This document shows positions 8,401 to 17,968 of a stretch of 64,000 nt of DNA, in pieces. The notes under the pieces are model-generated. The model made no database searches and was not told where the DNA came from. It was given only the letters and a program-made list of their open reading frames with translations. How positions within the stretch are numbered: the stretch's first letter is position 1; every line of letters starts with the position of its first letter. The stretch comes from CAVQGZ01 sp942491665. GTDB taxonomy: Bacteria > Actinomycetota > Actinomycetes > Jiangellales > Jiangellaceae. The position numbers and the translations under genes are program-made. The stretch is taken from the NCBI GenBank assembly GCA_942491665.1, contig CALOBR010000015.1, positions 1 through 64,000 on the forward strand, in the 5' to 3' direction.

Positions 8401-8505
8401 CCGCAAAGAGCGTGTGGTCGCGCCGCGAATGCTCCAGGGCGAGCGTGCGGCGTGATCACACTCACGAACGTTCGAACCCCAGCAGCACCGCAAGGAGAAC
8501 CGGAC

Positions 8506-9969
8506 ATGGATACGACAAGCATCTTCAGCCCCACGGGAGCACCACACTCCCAGCCGTTCAGCCCGGCCGCTGGGCAGGTCAAGACCCGGTTCGGTGATCT
8601 GGCGTTTCTCCGCGGCTACCCGACCGACGACACGGTGCAGAAGGTCTACGACGAGCTCGATCTGCAGCGCGCCACCCAGCTCTACCTGGACATGTACCCG
8701 ACCCTGTCGATGCACGGCATGCTCACCGGGGTCGTACGCGACTACGGCGTCGCCACCTGTTCCGACATCTGTGTGACGGCGAACCGGCTCGACTCGAAGG
8801 CGCTCTTCCTGACCGGCAACACCGAGAGCATCTACGTCTTCGTCGTGATCGACACGTTGGTCGACGGGCCGACCGTCGTGGAGGTTCCGCCGGGCGTGAT
8901 GGGACCGTTCGACGATCACACCTTCAAGTTCGTGTTCGACATCGGCCCGACCGGCAAGGATGAGGGCAAGGGAGGGAAGTACCTCGTGCTACCTCCTGAC
9001 TACGACGGCGACGTGCCGGACGGCTACTTCGTGTTCCGCTCACCCACCTACGTCAACTTCTCGTTCATGCGGGCCAACGCCGCCGAGGTCGGATTCGGCG
9101 ACGAGGCGATGTCGTTCGTTCGTGAGAACTGCAAGGTCTATCCGCTCTCGACTGGTCCGCGGGAGGGGCGCTTCACGAACGTCTCCGGAGTTCCGAGCAA
9201 CACGCTGGTTCCTGAGGATGGGTCGGCGTTCGAGTGGATGCATCAGGTCATCAGCTACGAACCGGCCGACGCCTTCGGCAGGGAGCTGCTCGGGAGGCTC
9301 GCGTCGCTCGGCATCGAGCGCGGCAAGCCGTTCAGCCCCGACGCACGGATGCGGAATATCTTCGACCAGGCTGCGGTGCAGGGTGTGGCCATGTCCCGCG
9401 TCATCGCCTTCAGCTGCCGCGACGATCAGGCTGTCGTCTACCCGGATCGGCGGTGGGAGAGCCCGTACGTCACCAACAACTCGACCTTCTACCAGGACGA
9501 CTACATCAACCTGGAGGCCCGCACGGTCTTCCACTTCTGCGCCGACGGCATCACACCGGCGATGGCGGCCCAGATGCCCGAGGGCAAGGGGTCCCGCTAC
9601 CAGACGACCTACAAGGACAAGGACGGCAACTTCTTGGACGGCAACAAGACCTACAAGGTCAACGTGCCGGCCAAGGTCCCCGTTGCGAACTTCTGGGCGG
9701 TCACCGTCTACGACCCGTGGAGCCGTTGCGAGATCCAGAGCCAGCGCTACCCGAGCATCAGCAGCCAGCAGGACCCGCCACCGGCGACCAACCCGGACGG
9801 CTCGGTAGACATCTACTTCGCCACCGCCAAGCCTCACGGCGTCCCGGAGCAGAACTTCGTCAAGACGCTGCCCGATCAAGGCTTCTTCGTCTACTTCCGC
9901 TACTACGGCCCACTCAACGCCTTCAACGACCAGACGTGGGTGCCCAACGACGTGGAGCTCGTCGACTGA
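8506..9969 (+). CDS. DUF1254/DUF1214 domain protein, paralog 3
   Basis: 487 residues from the ATG at 8506, which has AAGGAG eight bases before it; a longer in-frame start at 8452 lacks one. Landmarks are DGPTVVEVPPG, YLVLPPDYDGDVPDGYF, FWAVTVYDPWSRCE and the YGPLNAFNDQTWVP end. It resembles the copy at 686 (same KVYDELDLQRATQ segment) more than the MTTPIP subgroup. No signal peptide. It has no palindrome of its own and probably relies on the promoter upstream of 7431. The SulP gene follows with one base between stop and start, which points to translational coupling. Confidence 0.87.
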   Translation: MDTTSIFSPTGAPHSQPFSPAAGQVKTRFGDLAFLRGYPTDDTVQKVYDELDLQRATQLYLDMYPTLSMHGMLTGVVRDYGVATCSDICVTANRLDSKALFLTGNTESIYVFVVIDTLVDGPTVVEVPPGVMGPFDDHTFKFVFDIGPTGKDEGKGGKYLVLPPDYDGDVPDGYFVFRSPTYVNFSFMRANAAEVGFGDEAMSFVRENCKVYPLSTGPREGRFTNVSGVPSNTLVPEDGSAFEWMHQVISYEPADAFGRELLGRLASLGIERGKPFSPDARMRNIFDQAAVQGVAMSRVIAFSCRDDQAVVYPDRRWESPYVTNNSTFYQDDYINLEARTVFHFCADGITPAMAAQMPEGKGSRYQTTYKDKDGNFLDGNKTYKVNVPAKVPVANFWAVTVYDPWSRCEIQSQRYPSISSQQDPPPATNPDGSVDIYFATAKPHGVPEQNFVKTLPDQGFFVYFRYYGPLNAFNDQTWVPNDVELVD

Positions 9970-9970
9970 G

Positions 9971-11704
9971 GTGAGTGCTGTGGCGGACGCCTCCGGCGGT
10001 CTCGGGAGCCGGCTAGGCAAGCGATTCCCCCTCAGGCATCTCCGTAGAGACCTCCCCGCTGGTGTCGTGCTCGGTGTCGAGAGCGTTCCCGACGGTCTTG
10101 CCGGCGGCCTGCTCGCCGGCGTCAACCCCGTCTACGGCCTCTACGGCTACCTGTTCGGCACCCTGTTCGGCGCCGTGGCAACCAGCTCTGCGTTCATGGC
10201 TGTGCAAGCCACCGGCGCGATGGCGGTGGTCGTCTCCGATGTGGAGCAGGTGCGGGGTGACTCCCCGGAGGCGGTGACGGCGCTGTTCACGCTGTCGGTG
10301 ATGGCCGGGGTGGTGATGCTGGCGCTCGGCCTGGCTCGGATGGGATGGATCGTGCGGTGGGTCCCGAACGCGGTGCTGACCGGGTTCATCAATGCTGTCG
10401 CGGTCAACATCGTGCTGGGTCAGCTGGACAACCTCACCGGCTACACCGCTGAGGGGGCGAACCGGGTCGCCCGCGCGGTGGACACCGCACTGAACGCGCC
10501 GGAGTTCGTGTGGCCGGCGGTGCTGGTCGGCACGGTCACGATCGCGCTGATCGTGGCCTTGGAGCGCACCCGGCTGGGGGCGTTGGGCATGGTGGTGGCC
10601 ATTGTGGCCGGCTCGGTTCTGGTGGTGGTGGGTGACATGGATCAGGTGGCCCAGCTGCGTGACATCACTGAGGTGCCGCGTGGGCTGCCGGTCCCGCAGC
10701 TGCCGAGCTTGGCCCTGGTCGGGTCGTTGCTGATCCCGGCGCTCTCACTGGCCTTCGTCGGGCTCGTCCAGGGTGCGGCCATCAGCTCGTCGGTGCCCAA
10801 CCCGGACGGGGAGTACCCGGATGCCTCCGGCGACTTCCGCGGCCAGGGCATCGCCAACATCGGCGCCGGGATCTTCCAGGGCATGCCGGTCGGCGGGTCG
10901 ATGTCGGCCACCTCCATCGTCACCGCCGCGGGTGCGCGCAGCCGCCTGGCCCTGCTGGTCGCCGCTGCCACCATGATCGTCACGATCTTGCTGTTCGCCG
11001 ACCTCGTCGGCTACATCGCCATGCCCGCGCTCGCCGGGCTGCTGATCGTGGTCGGGGTCAAGACGTTCAAACCCGACAACGTCCGGCTGGTGCTGCGCAC
11101 CGGGCCGGTGCAGGCCACCGTCATGCTCACCACGTTCGTGCTCACCATGATCATCCCGCTGCAGTACGCCGTGCTGATCGGGGTCGGCCTGTCAATCATC
11201 TTGTACGTGGCCCGCCAGTCCAACCGCATCCAGGTCAAGCAGTGGGTCTTCAGCCCCGACGGCACCATCACCGAGCAGGACCCGCCCGCAGAGCTGCCTC
11301 CCGACGAGACGGTTGTGCTGCGCCCCTACGGCAGCCTGTTCTTCGCCGCCGCCGCAGCGTTCGAGACGGCCCTACCCACCGTCACCGACCACTCGCGACA
11401 CACCGTGGTCATCATCACCCTGCGCGGGAAAGAAGACCTCGGCAGCACCTTCATCAACGTCGTCACCCGCTACGCCGAACGCCTGCACGACGTCGACAGC
11501 ACCCTCATGCTCGCCGGCGTCTCCGACCGGGTCGCCGACCAGCTGGACAGCACTAGAGCCAGCAGCACCATCGGACCCGACAACATCCACCGCGCCACCC
11601 CAGCCGTCACCGAGTCCACCCGGCGCGCCATGGCGCAAGCGCGACGTGGGGCCGACCGACCGGACGAGGCGCCGTCCACCACACCTGACGAGGAGAACGG
11701 GTGA
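9971..11704 (+). CDS. SulP-family anion transporter, copy 2
   Basis: 577 residues: a SulP core of about 10-12 membrane segments (residues 25-410), then a cytoplasmic tail (about 415-577) with a STAS-like strand/helix region (VVLRPYGSLFFAAAAAF, VVIITLRGKEDLG). It is clearly distinct from the copies at 2277 and 33422: the N-terminal motif is GVVLGVESVPDGLAGGLLAGVNPVYGLYG. The GTG start lies one base after the stop of the DUF1254 gene. The substrate is an inorganic anion, not specified by the sequence. It faces the DUF2254 gene tail to tail. Confidence 0.88.
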   Translation: MSAVADASGGLGSRLGKRFPLRHLRRDLPAGVVLGVESVPDGLAGGLLAGVNPVYGLYGYLFGTLFGAVATSSAFMAVQATGAMAVVVSDVEQVRGDSPEAVTALFTLSVMAGVVMLALGLARMGWIVRWVPNAVLTGFINAVAVNIVLGQLDNLTGYTAEGANRVARAVDTALNAPEFVWPAVLVGTVTIALIVALERTRLGALGMVVAIVAGSVLVVVGDMDQVAQLRDITEVPRGLPVPQLPSLALVGSLLIPALSLAFVGLVQGAAISSSVPNPDGEYPDASGDFRGQGIANIGAGIFQGMPVGGSMSATSIVTAAGARSRLALLVAAATMIVTILLFADLVGYIAMPALAGLLIVVGVKTFKPDNVRLVLRTGPVQATVMLTTFVLTMIIPLQYAVLIGVGLSIILYVARQSNRIQVKQWVFSPDGTITEQDPPAELPPDETVVLRPYGSLFFAAAAAFETALPTVTDHSRHTVVIITLRGKEDLGSTFINVVTRYAERLHDVDSTLMLAGVSDRVADQLDSTRASSTIGPDNIHRATPAVTESTRRAMAQARRGADRPDEAPSTTPDEENG

Positions 11705-11755
11705 CCTTCGGCGTGCTAGGCGCGCCGATCAGTTCGGGGCCGAGCCTCGCCGCGA

Positions 11756-12982
11756 TCAGAGGCCCGCGTTCGCTGCGTCGCGGTCCAACAACGCTCGCTG
11801 GTGGCGAATGGCGTCGTGACGCCAGGGCTGCGTGAGGTTCGTCAGTCCGTCCAGCATCCGCCGCATCGCGGACACCACGCTGGGTGAGTCGTGGCCGTAG
11901 ACGCGGATCTCCGTGACGGCAAGAGCGAGAAAGTCTTCCCACGTAGGGGTGGGATAGATGAATCGCAGGCGGCCGTCTTCGGTGTGAAATGCCCCATCAG
12001 GGAGCCGTCGCGAACCAACGAACGCCAGCATGTCTCCGATGCGACCGATCGCATCCACGGCTGTCGTCGGATCGTTCACAGCAGGTGACAGGGCGCGGAT
12101 GGCGATGTCCACCAGGACCCGGAAGGCGAAACCAGGGTCTTGGCGGAACGTCCGCTCATCGCCCAATGCCACCCAGTCCAACAGCCGCTCCGCCTCCTCG
12201 GGGTCGACATCTCCGTACAGTCGGAACACTGGAGCGAACGAAGGCACGAACTCGCCGACGGGCGACACCATCTCGACCGTCACGTCCAGCTGCTCTGCCG
12301 CGGAGACGACACCCTCCGCGTGCATGGCCTGGATGACGCCTCCCCCGTACCGTGGGTTGACCACCACGAAGGTGGCGGTCTCCGCTGCTATCGGCTCCGA
12401 CGAAACGCCCGACGGCAGGCGCGTGGGCTCCGGATAGGTCGCGTCGATCACCTGACGTCCGAGTCGGGCCACGTCGGTGACGACCCTGCCTGATCGGACG
12501 GTCGCCGTCACCCTCGCGAGGATCTCGAGGAAGAGCAGGGTCGAGACCCCGACCAGGAGCACGGCAAGGAGAACTGAGCGCTGGGGAACGTAGACGGTGT
12601 CACCGGGGGCGACGTCCGCCAGGACGAGCAGCGAGTAGACGAAGGTTGCGATGAAGATGCCCAGAGAGACCTTGGTCCTGACGTCGGTTGCCACCGTTCG
12701 CAGGAGGCGAAGCGAGTAGGTCGAAGCCCCGAACTGAAGGGCGAAGGTCACGATCGAGAACACGAAGCCCGTGAACACAAGCATGCCGGACGAGATCGCC
12801 GACAGCGTCGACTGAGCGGAGCTGGCGCTGTAGGTGAACGGAGGGGCGCCCGGGACCTGTCGATCGACCCACGGCATCAACACGGCTAGGCCGATCGCGA
12901 GGACGATGAAGGCCAGCGGAATCGCCAACATGCTTGAGGCCAACCGCGTGCGCACGCTGAACCGTTGGGCCCACGTCAGCAT
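11756..12982 (-). CDS. DUF2254 membrane protein
   Basis: 408 residues. Four membrane helices lie in the first 170 residues, followed by a soluble domain carrying the family hallmark RALSPAVNDPTTAVDAIG (about 305-322). Family function is unknown. GGGGAGG precedes the ATG at 12982; in-frame extension to 13153 would run through the regulatory palindrome and is rejected. The gene diverges from the DUF1254 gene at 13165 and probably shares regulon site 8, which has a -10-like hexamer at the right distance on this strand too. Confidence 0.82.
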   Translation of the reverse strand: MLTWAQRFSVRTRLASSMLAIPLAFIVLAIGLAVLMPWVDRQVPGAPPFTYSASSAQSTLSAISSGMLVFTGFVFSIVTFALQFGASTYSLRLLRTVATDVRTKVSLGIFIATFVYSLLVLADVAPGDTVYVPQRSVLLAVLLVGVSTLLFLEILARVTATVRSGRVVTDVARLGRQVIDATYPEPTRLPSGVSSEPIAAETATFVVVNPRYGGGVIQAMHAEGVVSAAEQLDVTVEMVSPVGEFVPSFAPVFRLYGDVDPEEAERLLDWVALGDERTFRQDPGFAFRVLVDIAIRALSPAVNDPTTAVDAIGRIGDMLAFVGSRRLPDGAFHTEDGRLRFIYPTPTWEDFLALAVTEIRVYGHDSPSVVSAMRRMLDGLTNLTQPWRHDAIRHQRALLDRDAANAGL

Positions 12983-13057
12983 GATGGACACCTCCCCGCC
13001 CACGCTGACGACGCCAACCCTCGCTGTGTCGACAGATCCCTGCGCTCCACGGTTGAC

Positions 13058-13130
13058 AGACTCACCACGGCTGAGCCACCGAGCATCACCCGGTTCGGGT
13101 GGTGTGCTTGGCAGGTCTGAGCGCCAGTGT
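13058..13130. promoter_or_regulatory. bidirectional regulon promoter, site 8
   Basis: Palindrome CACCCGGTTCGGGTG at 13087-13101. On the plus strand CAGTGT (13125-13130) begins 23 nt after it, with predicted +1 about 13137 for the DUF1254 gene. On the minus strand GAGTCT (13058-13063) begins 23 nt after it, with predicted +1 about 13051 for DUF2254. One site with correctly spaced -10 elements on both sides suggests shared divergent activation. Confidence 0.7.
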
Positions 13131-13164
13131 CGGTGACAACGGTTGTTCGGCAAAGGAGCCCAGG

Positions 13165-14661
13165 ATGAGCAAGCCCACGATGATCACCCAGCAGCCGGTG
13201 ATGACGATGACGACCCCGATCCCGCAGAACCGCACCACACCGGACTCGGTCGAGACGTCGATCGGAACGCTCGAGTTCTTCGACGGCGTCCCCATCGGCG
13301 ACACCAAGGACAGACTGGTCGATTTCGTCGCACGCGGTCGAGCCGTCGAGGCCTTCCTCAACATGACCCCAGCGGCATCGATGTACTCGCTTCGACAAGG
13401 CCATCGGGACCTGGGGCTGACCGAGTGCAACCAGATCCTGATCGCCGAACAGCTCGGCGACTCCAAGCCGCTCGTCCTCACCTGGAACAACACGTCGCTG
13501 TACACGTGGGGCTTCCTCGACCTCGAGAAGGACGGCCCGACGGTCATCGAGATCCCGCCCGACGTGCTGGGCATTCTCGACGACATGTACTTCCGCTACA
13601 TCAGCGACATGGGAGCCGCCGGCCCCGATCACGGCAGGGGCGGCAAGTACCTGGTACTCCCGCCCGACCACGACGGCGACGTGCCGGAGGGGTACTACGT
13701 GGTCAGATCGCGGACGTACTGCGTCTGGAACTTCATGCGTGGGTACGTGCGGGGCAACGTCCACGACCCCGCGAACGTCAAGAAGGCAGCGGACAACATC
13801 AAGCGGAACCTCAAGGTATACCCGCTGTCGGAGAAGGCCGATCCACCTGCGATGCAGTTCACGAACATGTCGGGCCTGGCGGGCTACAACACGATCATGC
13901 CCAATGACGTCAGCTTCTTCGACGTCGTCGACCAGATCGTGCAGGAGGAGGCCGATGGCTGGCTCGACCCTGAGCTGGCGGGACAGCTTCGCGCGATCGG
14001 GATCATGAAGGGCCAGAAGTTCGACCCCGACGAACGGATGACGAGGATCCTCACCGAAGCGGTGGCGATCGGCAACGGGTACGCACGCGTCAACACGGTG
14101 TATCCGCAGGACGAGGGGTCATACGTCTACCACGACGTGCACACCGAGTGGGTCATGGCGTACCCCGACAAAGACACGACGTTCTTGCAGCAAGGCGCCC
14201 GCCGCATGGATGGCCGCCTCTGGATGCACTACAACGCGGTGTGCGTGACACCGGCGATGGCCGTGACGAAGCCGGGCGTCGGGTCGGACTACATGATCAC
14301 AGGCCTCGACGCCGAGGGTCGACCGCTGGACGGGGCGAAGACCTACAAGCTCCACCTGCCACCGAACGTTCCGGTCAAGGACAACTGGTCGGTGACCATC
14401 TACGACCCGCAGACCCGGAGCATGCTGCAGACCGACCAGACGTTCGCCGGAATCAACAGCTTGAGCGCCGATCAGAGGCAGAACGACGACGGTTCCATCG
14501 ATGTCGTTCTTGGTCCTGAACCGCCGGCTGGCATGGAGAAGAACTGGATCCAGACGATCCCCGGCAAGAGCTGGTTCATACTCCTGCGCGCCTACGGGCC
14601 ACTGGAGCCCTGGATCGACAAGACCTGGCGGCCGCGCGAGCTCGAGGAGGTGGAGGGGTGA
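13165..14661 (+). CDS. DUF1254/DUF1214 domain protein, paralog 4
   Basis: 498 residues from the ATG at 13165, preceded by AAAGGAG; the longer in-frame start at 13099 overlaps the palindrome and is unlikely. It carries the MTTPIP block, SIGTLEFFDGVP, DGPTVIEIPPDVLG, VLPPDHDGDVPEGYY and the YGPLEPWIDKTWRP end. No signal peptide. Its last 100 bases are duplicated almost exactly at 20282-20376. The gene is followed after 95 nt by a DUF1269 protein, repeating the DUF1254/DUF1269 neighbourhood seen at 5877-7955. Confidence 0.88.
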   Translation: MSKPTMITQQPVMTMTTPIPQNRTTPDSVETSIGTLEFFDGVPIGDTKDRLVDFVARGRAVEAFLNMTPAASMYSLRQGHRDLGLTECNQILIAEQLGDSKPLVLTWNNTSLYTWGFLDLEKDGPTVIEIPPDVLGILDDMYFRYISDMGAAGPDHGRGGKYLVLPPDHDGDVPEGYYVVRSRTYCVWNFMRGYVRGNVHDPANVKKAADNIKRNLKVYPLSEKADPPAMQFTNMSGLAGYNTIMPNDVSFFDVVDQIVQEEADGWLDPELAGQLRAIGIMKGQKFDPDERMTRILTEAVAIGNGYARVNTVYPQDEGSYVYHDVHTEWVMAYPDKDTTFLQQGARRMDGRLWMHYNAVCVTPAMAVTKPGVGSDYMITGLDAEGRPLDGAKTYKLHLPPNVPVKDNWSVTIYDPQTRSMLQTDQTFAGINSLSADQRQNDDGSIDVVLGPEPPAGMEKNWIQTIPGKSWFILLRAYGPLEPWIDKTWRPRELEEVEG

Positions 14662-14756
14662 GCTGAGGAACCGCCTGAGTGGACCGGTTCACAGGGTCCC
14701 ATCAGATGGACGTGCACGTCACGGAAGAAGGTTCAGTCGGTCGAGAAGGGGACATC

Positions 14757-15527
14757 ATGAGTAGTGATACCGCAGATCAGGGAGTTGCGGGCGTCGGCAT
14801 GCTCCTCGCGAACTACACCAGCAAGGAAGGCGCGGCATCGACCTACGAGAGCCTGAAGCGCGCTATGGATGCCGGCCAGTTCTACTACGAGGACGCCGCT
14901 GTTGTGAGCCGCGATGTCGATGGCACGGTGAGCATCACCGAACACGGCGACATGAGCACGGGCAAGGGCGCTGGGATCGGCGCACTGATCGGCGGCGTGA
15001 TCGGAATCCTGGGTGGCCCAGCCGGCATCGCGATCGGTGCCGGCGCAGGCGCCGCGATCGGCGGGGTCGCTGCACATTCCGATGCCGGCTTCAACAACGA
15101 GACGCTGGAAAGGATCGGCGGCGCGCTGCCCAACAACACGTCGGCGCTGGCGGTCACAACCAGCAAGGACTTCGTTGAAGCGGTGCGCAGCCAATCCACT
15201 GATGATGAAACGGTCATGATGGCTCAGGACATCGCCGATGTGATCACCAGCAACCTGAACGCCGGCCAGGACGTGTTGCTGGCACTAGTGCTGACCGAGA
15301 ACGGGGTGGCTGCCACCAGAGTGGCTGCCAGCGACGATGCGGTTGGCGTATTCGGAATGGTGGCAACCGACGAGGGCGCAGCCGCTCGCGCAGTGGTTGC
15401 GACCGATGAGGGCGTAGCTGCGGCCGAAGCGGCAGCAACCGCCGCCGCGGACGACTCGACATCACCCCCCGCGGCCGACGACTCGGCATCCAGTGGAGAC
15501 TCCGAGAGCAGGGACGGCCAGGCCTGA
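14757..15527 (+). CDS. DUF1269-type glycine-zipper protein with Ala-rich tail, copy 2
   Basis: 256 residues from the ATG at 14757, preceded by GAGAAGGGG. The N-terminal soluble part is followed by a long Gly/Ala zipper (about 75-110, GAGIGALIGGVIGILGG) and a second soluble part. Unlike the other copies, the last 85 residues hold imperfect repeats around ATDEG(V/A)AA and a disordered Ala/Ser/Asp-rich end. The repeats could mediate assembly, but that is inference. Likely cotranscribed with the DUF1254 gene upstream. Confidence 0.78.
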   Translation: MSSDTADQGVAGVGMLLANYTSKEGAASTYESLKRAMDAGQFYYEDAAVVSRDVDGTVSITEHGDMSTGKGAGIGALIGGVIGILGGPAGIAIGAGAGAAIGGVAAHSDAGFNNETLERIGGALPNNTSALAVTTSKDFVEAVRSQSTDDETVMMAQDIADVITSNLNAGQDVLLALVLTENGVAATRVAASDDAVGVFGMVATDEGAAARAVVATDEGVAAAEAAATAAADDSTSPPAADDSASSGDSESRDGQA

Positions 15528-15696
15528 GGAGCTGAGCTGGGCGACCTGCGCGCTCGGAACGCGGTACGGACACCGTTTCGACCGACCACACGACGCGCGC
15601 AGGTCGCCAGATCGAGGACTACCAGATCAGCCCCAAGCCCAGCGCTGCACGATGCGGCCGAGGTTCAGGGACCCACCCAACTGACGAGGGGGTCCG

Positions 15697-15774
15697 ATGG
15701 ACGTCCTGAGCACCGTTGTGAGTATGTCCGGCCTCGTCTTCGTCCTTGCCCTCCTCGTGAACATCGTCGCCGTT
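15697..15774 (+). pseudogene. start of a small membrane protein cut by the IS21 element
   Basis: GAGGGGG eight bases before an ATG at 15697 opens a frame with a hydrophobic helix (residues 8-26, ending LLVNIVAV). At about 15775 the sequence changes to that normally found just upstream of IS21 transposase genes. No matching continuation is recognised beyond the element. This is probably the N-terminus of an interrupted gene. Confidence 0.4.
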
Positions 15775-15796
15775 CCGGCGGTGGCGTGGGGGTCTG

Positions 15797-17032
15797 ATGA
15801 GGGTGATCACTATGGAGGATTGGGCGGAGATCCGCCGGTTGCACCAGTCGGAGCGGTTGTCGGGGCAGGCGATCGCCAAGCAGTTGGGGATCTCGAGGAA
15901 CACGGTCGCGGCGGCGTTGGCCTCGTCAGGGCCGCCGGAGTACGAGCGTGCCGCGGTCGGGTCGGTGATCGACAGCTTGGAGCCGGAGATCCGGCGATTG
16001 TTGGAGGCGACGCCCTCGATGCCGGCGACGGTGATCGCTGAGCGGGTGGGCTGGGACCGGGGCATGAGCGTGTTCACCGCGCGGGTGCGCGAGTTGCGCC
16101 CGTTCTACTTGCCGCCGGACCCGCCCTCGCGCACGACCTATCTGCCGGGTGAGCGGATGCAGTGCGACTTGTGGTTCCCGCCGGCGGACATCCCGCTGGG
16201 CCATGGGCAGGTCGATTCCCCGCCGGTGCTGGTGCTGACCGCGGGGTACTCGCGGGTGCTCGACGCGGTGATGATCCCGACCCGGACCGCGGAGGATCTG
16301 ATCGCCGGGCACTGGCTGCTGCTCAACCGGTTCGGGGTGGTCCCTCGGGAGCTGGTCTGGGACCAGGAGGACGCGGTCGGGGCCTGGCGCCGGGGCAAGC
16401 CGGTCCTCACGCAGGAGTTCGAGGCGTTCCGCGGAATGCTGGGCACCTCGGTGCGGTCGTGTCGGGCGCGCCGCCCGCAGGCCAAGGGCCTGGTCGAGCG
16501 GAACAACGGTTGCTACGAGACGTCGTTCCTACCCGGGCGGGTGTTCACCTCCCCGGCGGACTTCAACACCCAGATCAGCGCGTGGATCGAGTCCCGGGCC
16601 GACGTGCGTCACCATCGGGTGTTGGGCTGCCAGCCGATCACCCGGTGGGCGACCGACAAGGCCGCGATGCTGCCGCTGCCTCCGGTCGCCCCGGCGCTGG
16701 GTTGGCGGCACTCGGTGCGCATGCCCCGGGACCACTACGTGCGCATCGATGCCAACGACTACTCGGTCGACCCGCGGGTGATCGGCCGATGGGTCGAGGT
16801 GATCGCCGACCTGGACCGGGTTGCGGTGACCTGCGCCGGGCAGTCGGTCGTCGACCACCCACGCTGCTGGGCCGCGCACCAGAGCATCACCGATCCCGCC
16901 CATGCCGCCGCCGCGGTCGCGTTGCGGGCGGCGGGTCGCCAGGCCCGGCCGCTGGAGGATCCGCATCAGGTCGAGGTCCGTGACCTCAGCTCCTATGACC
17001 AGGTGTTCGGCCTGGACGGGGAGGTGGCCTGA
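15797..17032 (+). CDS. istA: IS21-family transposase
   Basis: 411 residues. An N-terminal HTH (about 18-40, SGQAIAKQLGISRNTV) is followed by an RNase H-like DDE core with D124 (QCDLWF), D189 (LVWDQ) and E234 (LVERNNG), then a C-terminal beta-rich domain with the YVRIDANDYSVDPR segment. Length fits the family and the frame is intact. The stop overlaps the start of istB (TGATG), the usual istA-istB coupling. It is probably inactive in practice because istB and the left end are broken. Confidence 0.92.
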   Translation: MRVITMEDWAEIRRLHQSERLSGQAIAKQLGISRNTVAAALASSGPPEYERAAVGSVIDSLEPEIRRLLEATPSMPATVIAERVGWDRGMSVFTARVRELRPFYLPPDPPSRTTYLPGERMQCDLWFPPADIPLGHGQVDSPPVLVLTAGYSRVLDAVMIPTRTAEDLIAGHWLLLNRFGVVPRELVWDQEDAVGAWRRGKPVLTQEFEAFRGMLGTSVRSCRARRPQAKGLVERNNGCYETSFLPGRVFTSPADFNTQISAWIESRADVRHHRVLGCQPITRWATDKAAMLPLPPVAPALGWRHSVRMPRDHYVRIDANDYSVDPRVIGRWVEVIADLDRVAVTCAGQSVVDHPRCWAAHQSITDPAHAAAAVALRAAGRQARPLEDPHQVEVRDLSSYDQVFGLDGEVA

Positions 17033-17856
17033 TGCCCACCTCCAGGAACACCCGAGACTTCGGTGCCGAGATCGCCTACCTGACCCGCGCGTTGAAGGCC
17101 CCCACCCTGCGCGAGTCGGTGGACCGCCTCGTCGAGCGGGCCACCGCGGAGTCGTGGTCGTATCCAGAGTTCCTGGCCGCCTGCCTGCAGCGCGAGGTCT
17201 CCGCGCGGGAGTCCCACGGCGGCGAGGGTCGGATCCGCGCGGCCCGGTTCCCTGCCCGCAAGAGCCTCGAGGAGTTCGACGACGACCACGCCCGCGGACT
17301 CAAGCGGGAGTCGATCGCCCACCTGGGCACCCTGGACTTCGTCACCGCGAAGGACAACATCGTGTTCCTCGGCCCGCCCGGGACCGGGGAAGACGCACCT
17401 GGCCACCGGGTTGGCGATCCGGGCCTGCCAGCCCGGACACCGGGTGCTGTTCAACACCGCAGCCCAATGGGTCACCCTGCTCGCCGACGCCCACCACGAC
17501 GGACGGCTGCAAGCCGAGCTCACCCGGCTGGGTCGCTACCCCGCTGATCGTCGTCGACCTATGCGGATATCGGCATAGGTTGATGAGGTCGGCTACATCC
17601 CGTTCGAACCCGAGGCCGCGAACCTGTCCTTCCAATTCGTCTCATCCCGCTACGAACGGGCCTCCCTGATCGTCACGAGCAACAAGCCGTTCGGGATCGC
17701 TGGGGCGAGGTATTCGGCGACGACGTCGTGGCCGCAGCCATGATCGACCGGCTTGTCCACCACGCCGAAGTCATCGCCCTCAAAGGCGACAGCTACCGAC
17801 TCCGCAACCGAGACCTCGGCGGCCGACCACCAGCCGCCACCACTGACCAAGACTGA
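17032..17856 (+). pseudogene. istB: IS21 helper ATPase, frameshifted and interrupted
   Basis: The N-terminal part reads normally to LGPPGTG, then a one-base change at the Walker A (near 17387) shifts the frame; the alternative frame continues KTHLATGLAIRACQPGH. Near 17557 a 24-26-bp palindrome has been inserted between the codons for IVVD and EVGY, with a further indel just before it. Another indel near 17692 shifts the frame again before the C-terminal WGEVFGDDVVAAAMIDRL segment. The pieces together cover a full-length IstB, so this was once intact and now has at least three lesions. Confidence 0.85.
17557..17580. other. 24-bp palindrome inserted in istB (8-8-8, recombination-site-like)
   Basis: ACCTATGC-GGATATCG-GCATAGGT: perfect 8-bp arms around an 8-bp centre. 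Extending the arms to 13 bp (17552-17585), 11 of 13 positions still pair, giving a 13-8-13 plan like tyrosine-recombinase crossover sites. It interrupts an otherwise conserved istB codon run, so it arrived after the element. It could be an excision scar, a recombination site or a mini-insertion. Confidence 0.6.
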
Positions 17857-17968
17857 CCAACAACAACCGAGGCAGGTGGCTCAGTCTTCGACCGCATGAA
17901 GTGGCTCAAATTTCAGCCGCAGTTGACACAGGCGTCGATTCCTAGAGCCATGGATGCCGGCGGGTCAT

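Larger units (their letters stand above)
15775..17932 (+). mobile_element. degenerate IS21-family insertion sequence
   Basis: It contains istA followed by a broken istB. The right end (about 17881-17930) has the typical IS21 pattern: two GTGGCTCA motifs and a terminal AAATTTCAGCCGCAGTTGACA. The matching left terminal repeat, expected as its reverse complement, is not found before istA, so the left end appears deleted or replaced. With istB frameshifted and one end missing the element should not move by itself. Left boundary is approximate. Confidence 0.75.
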
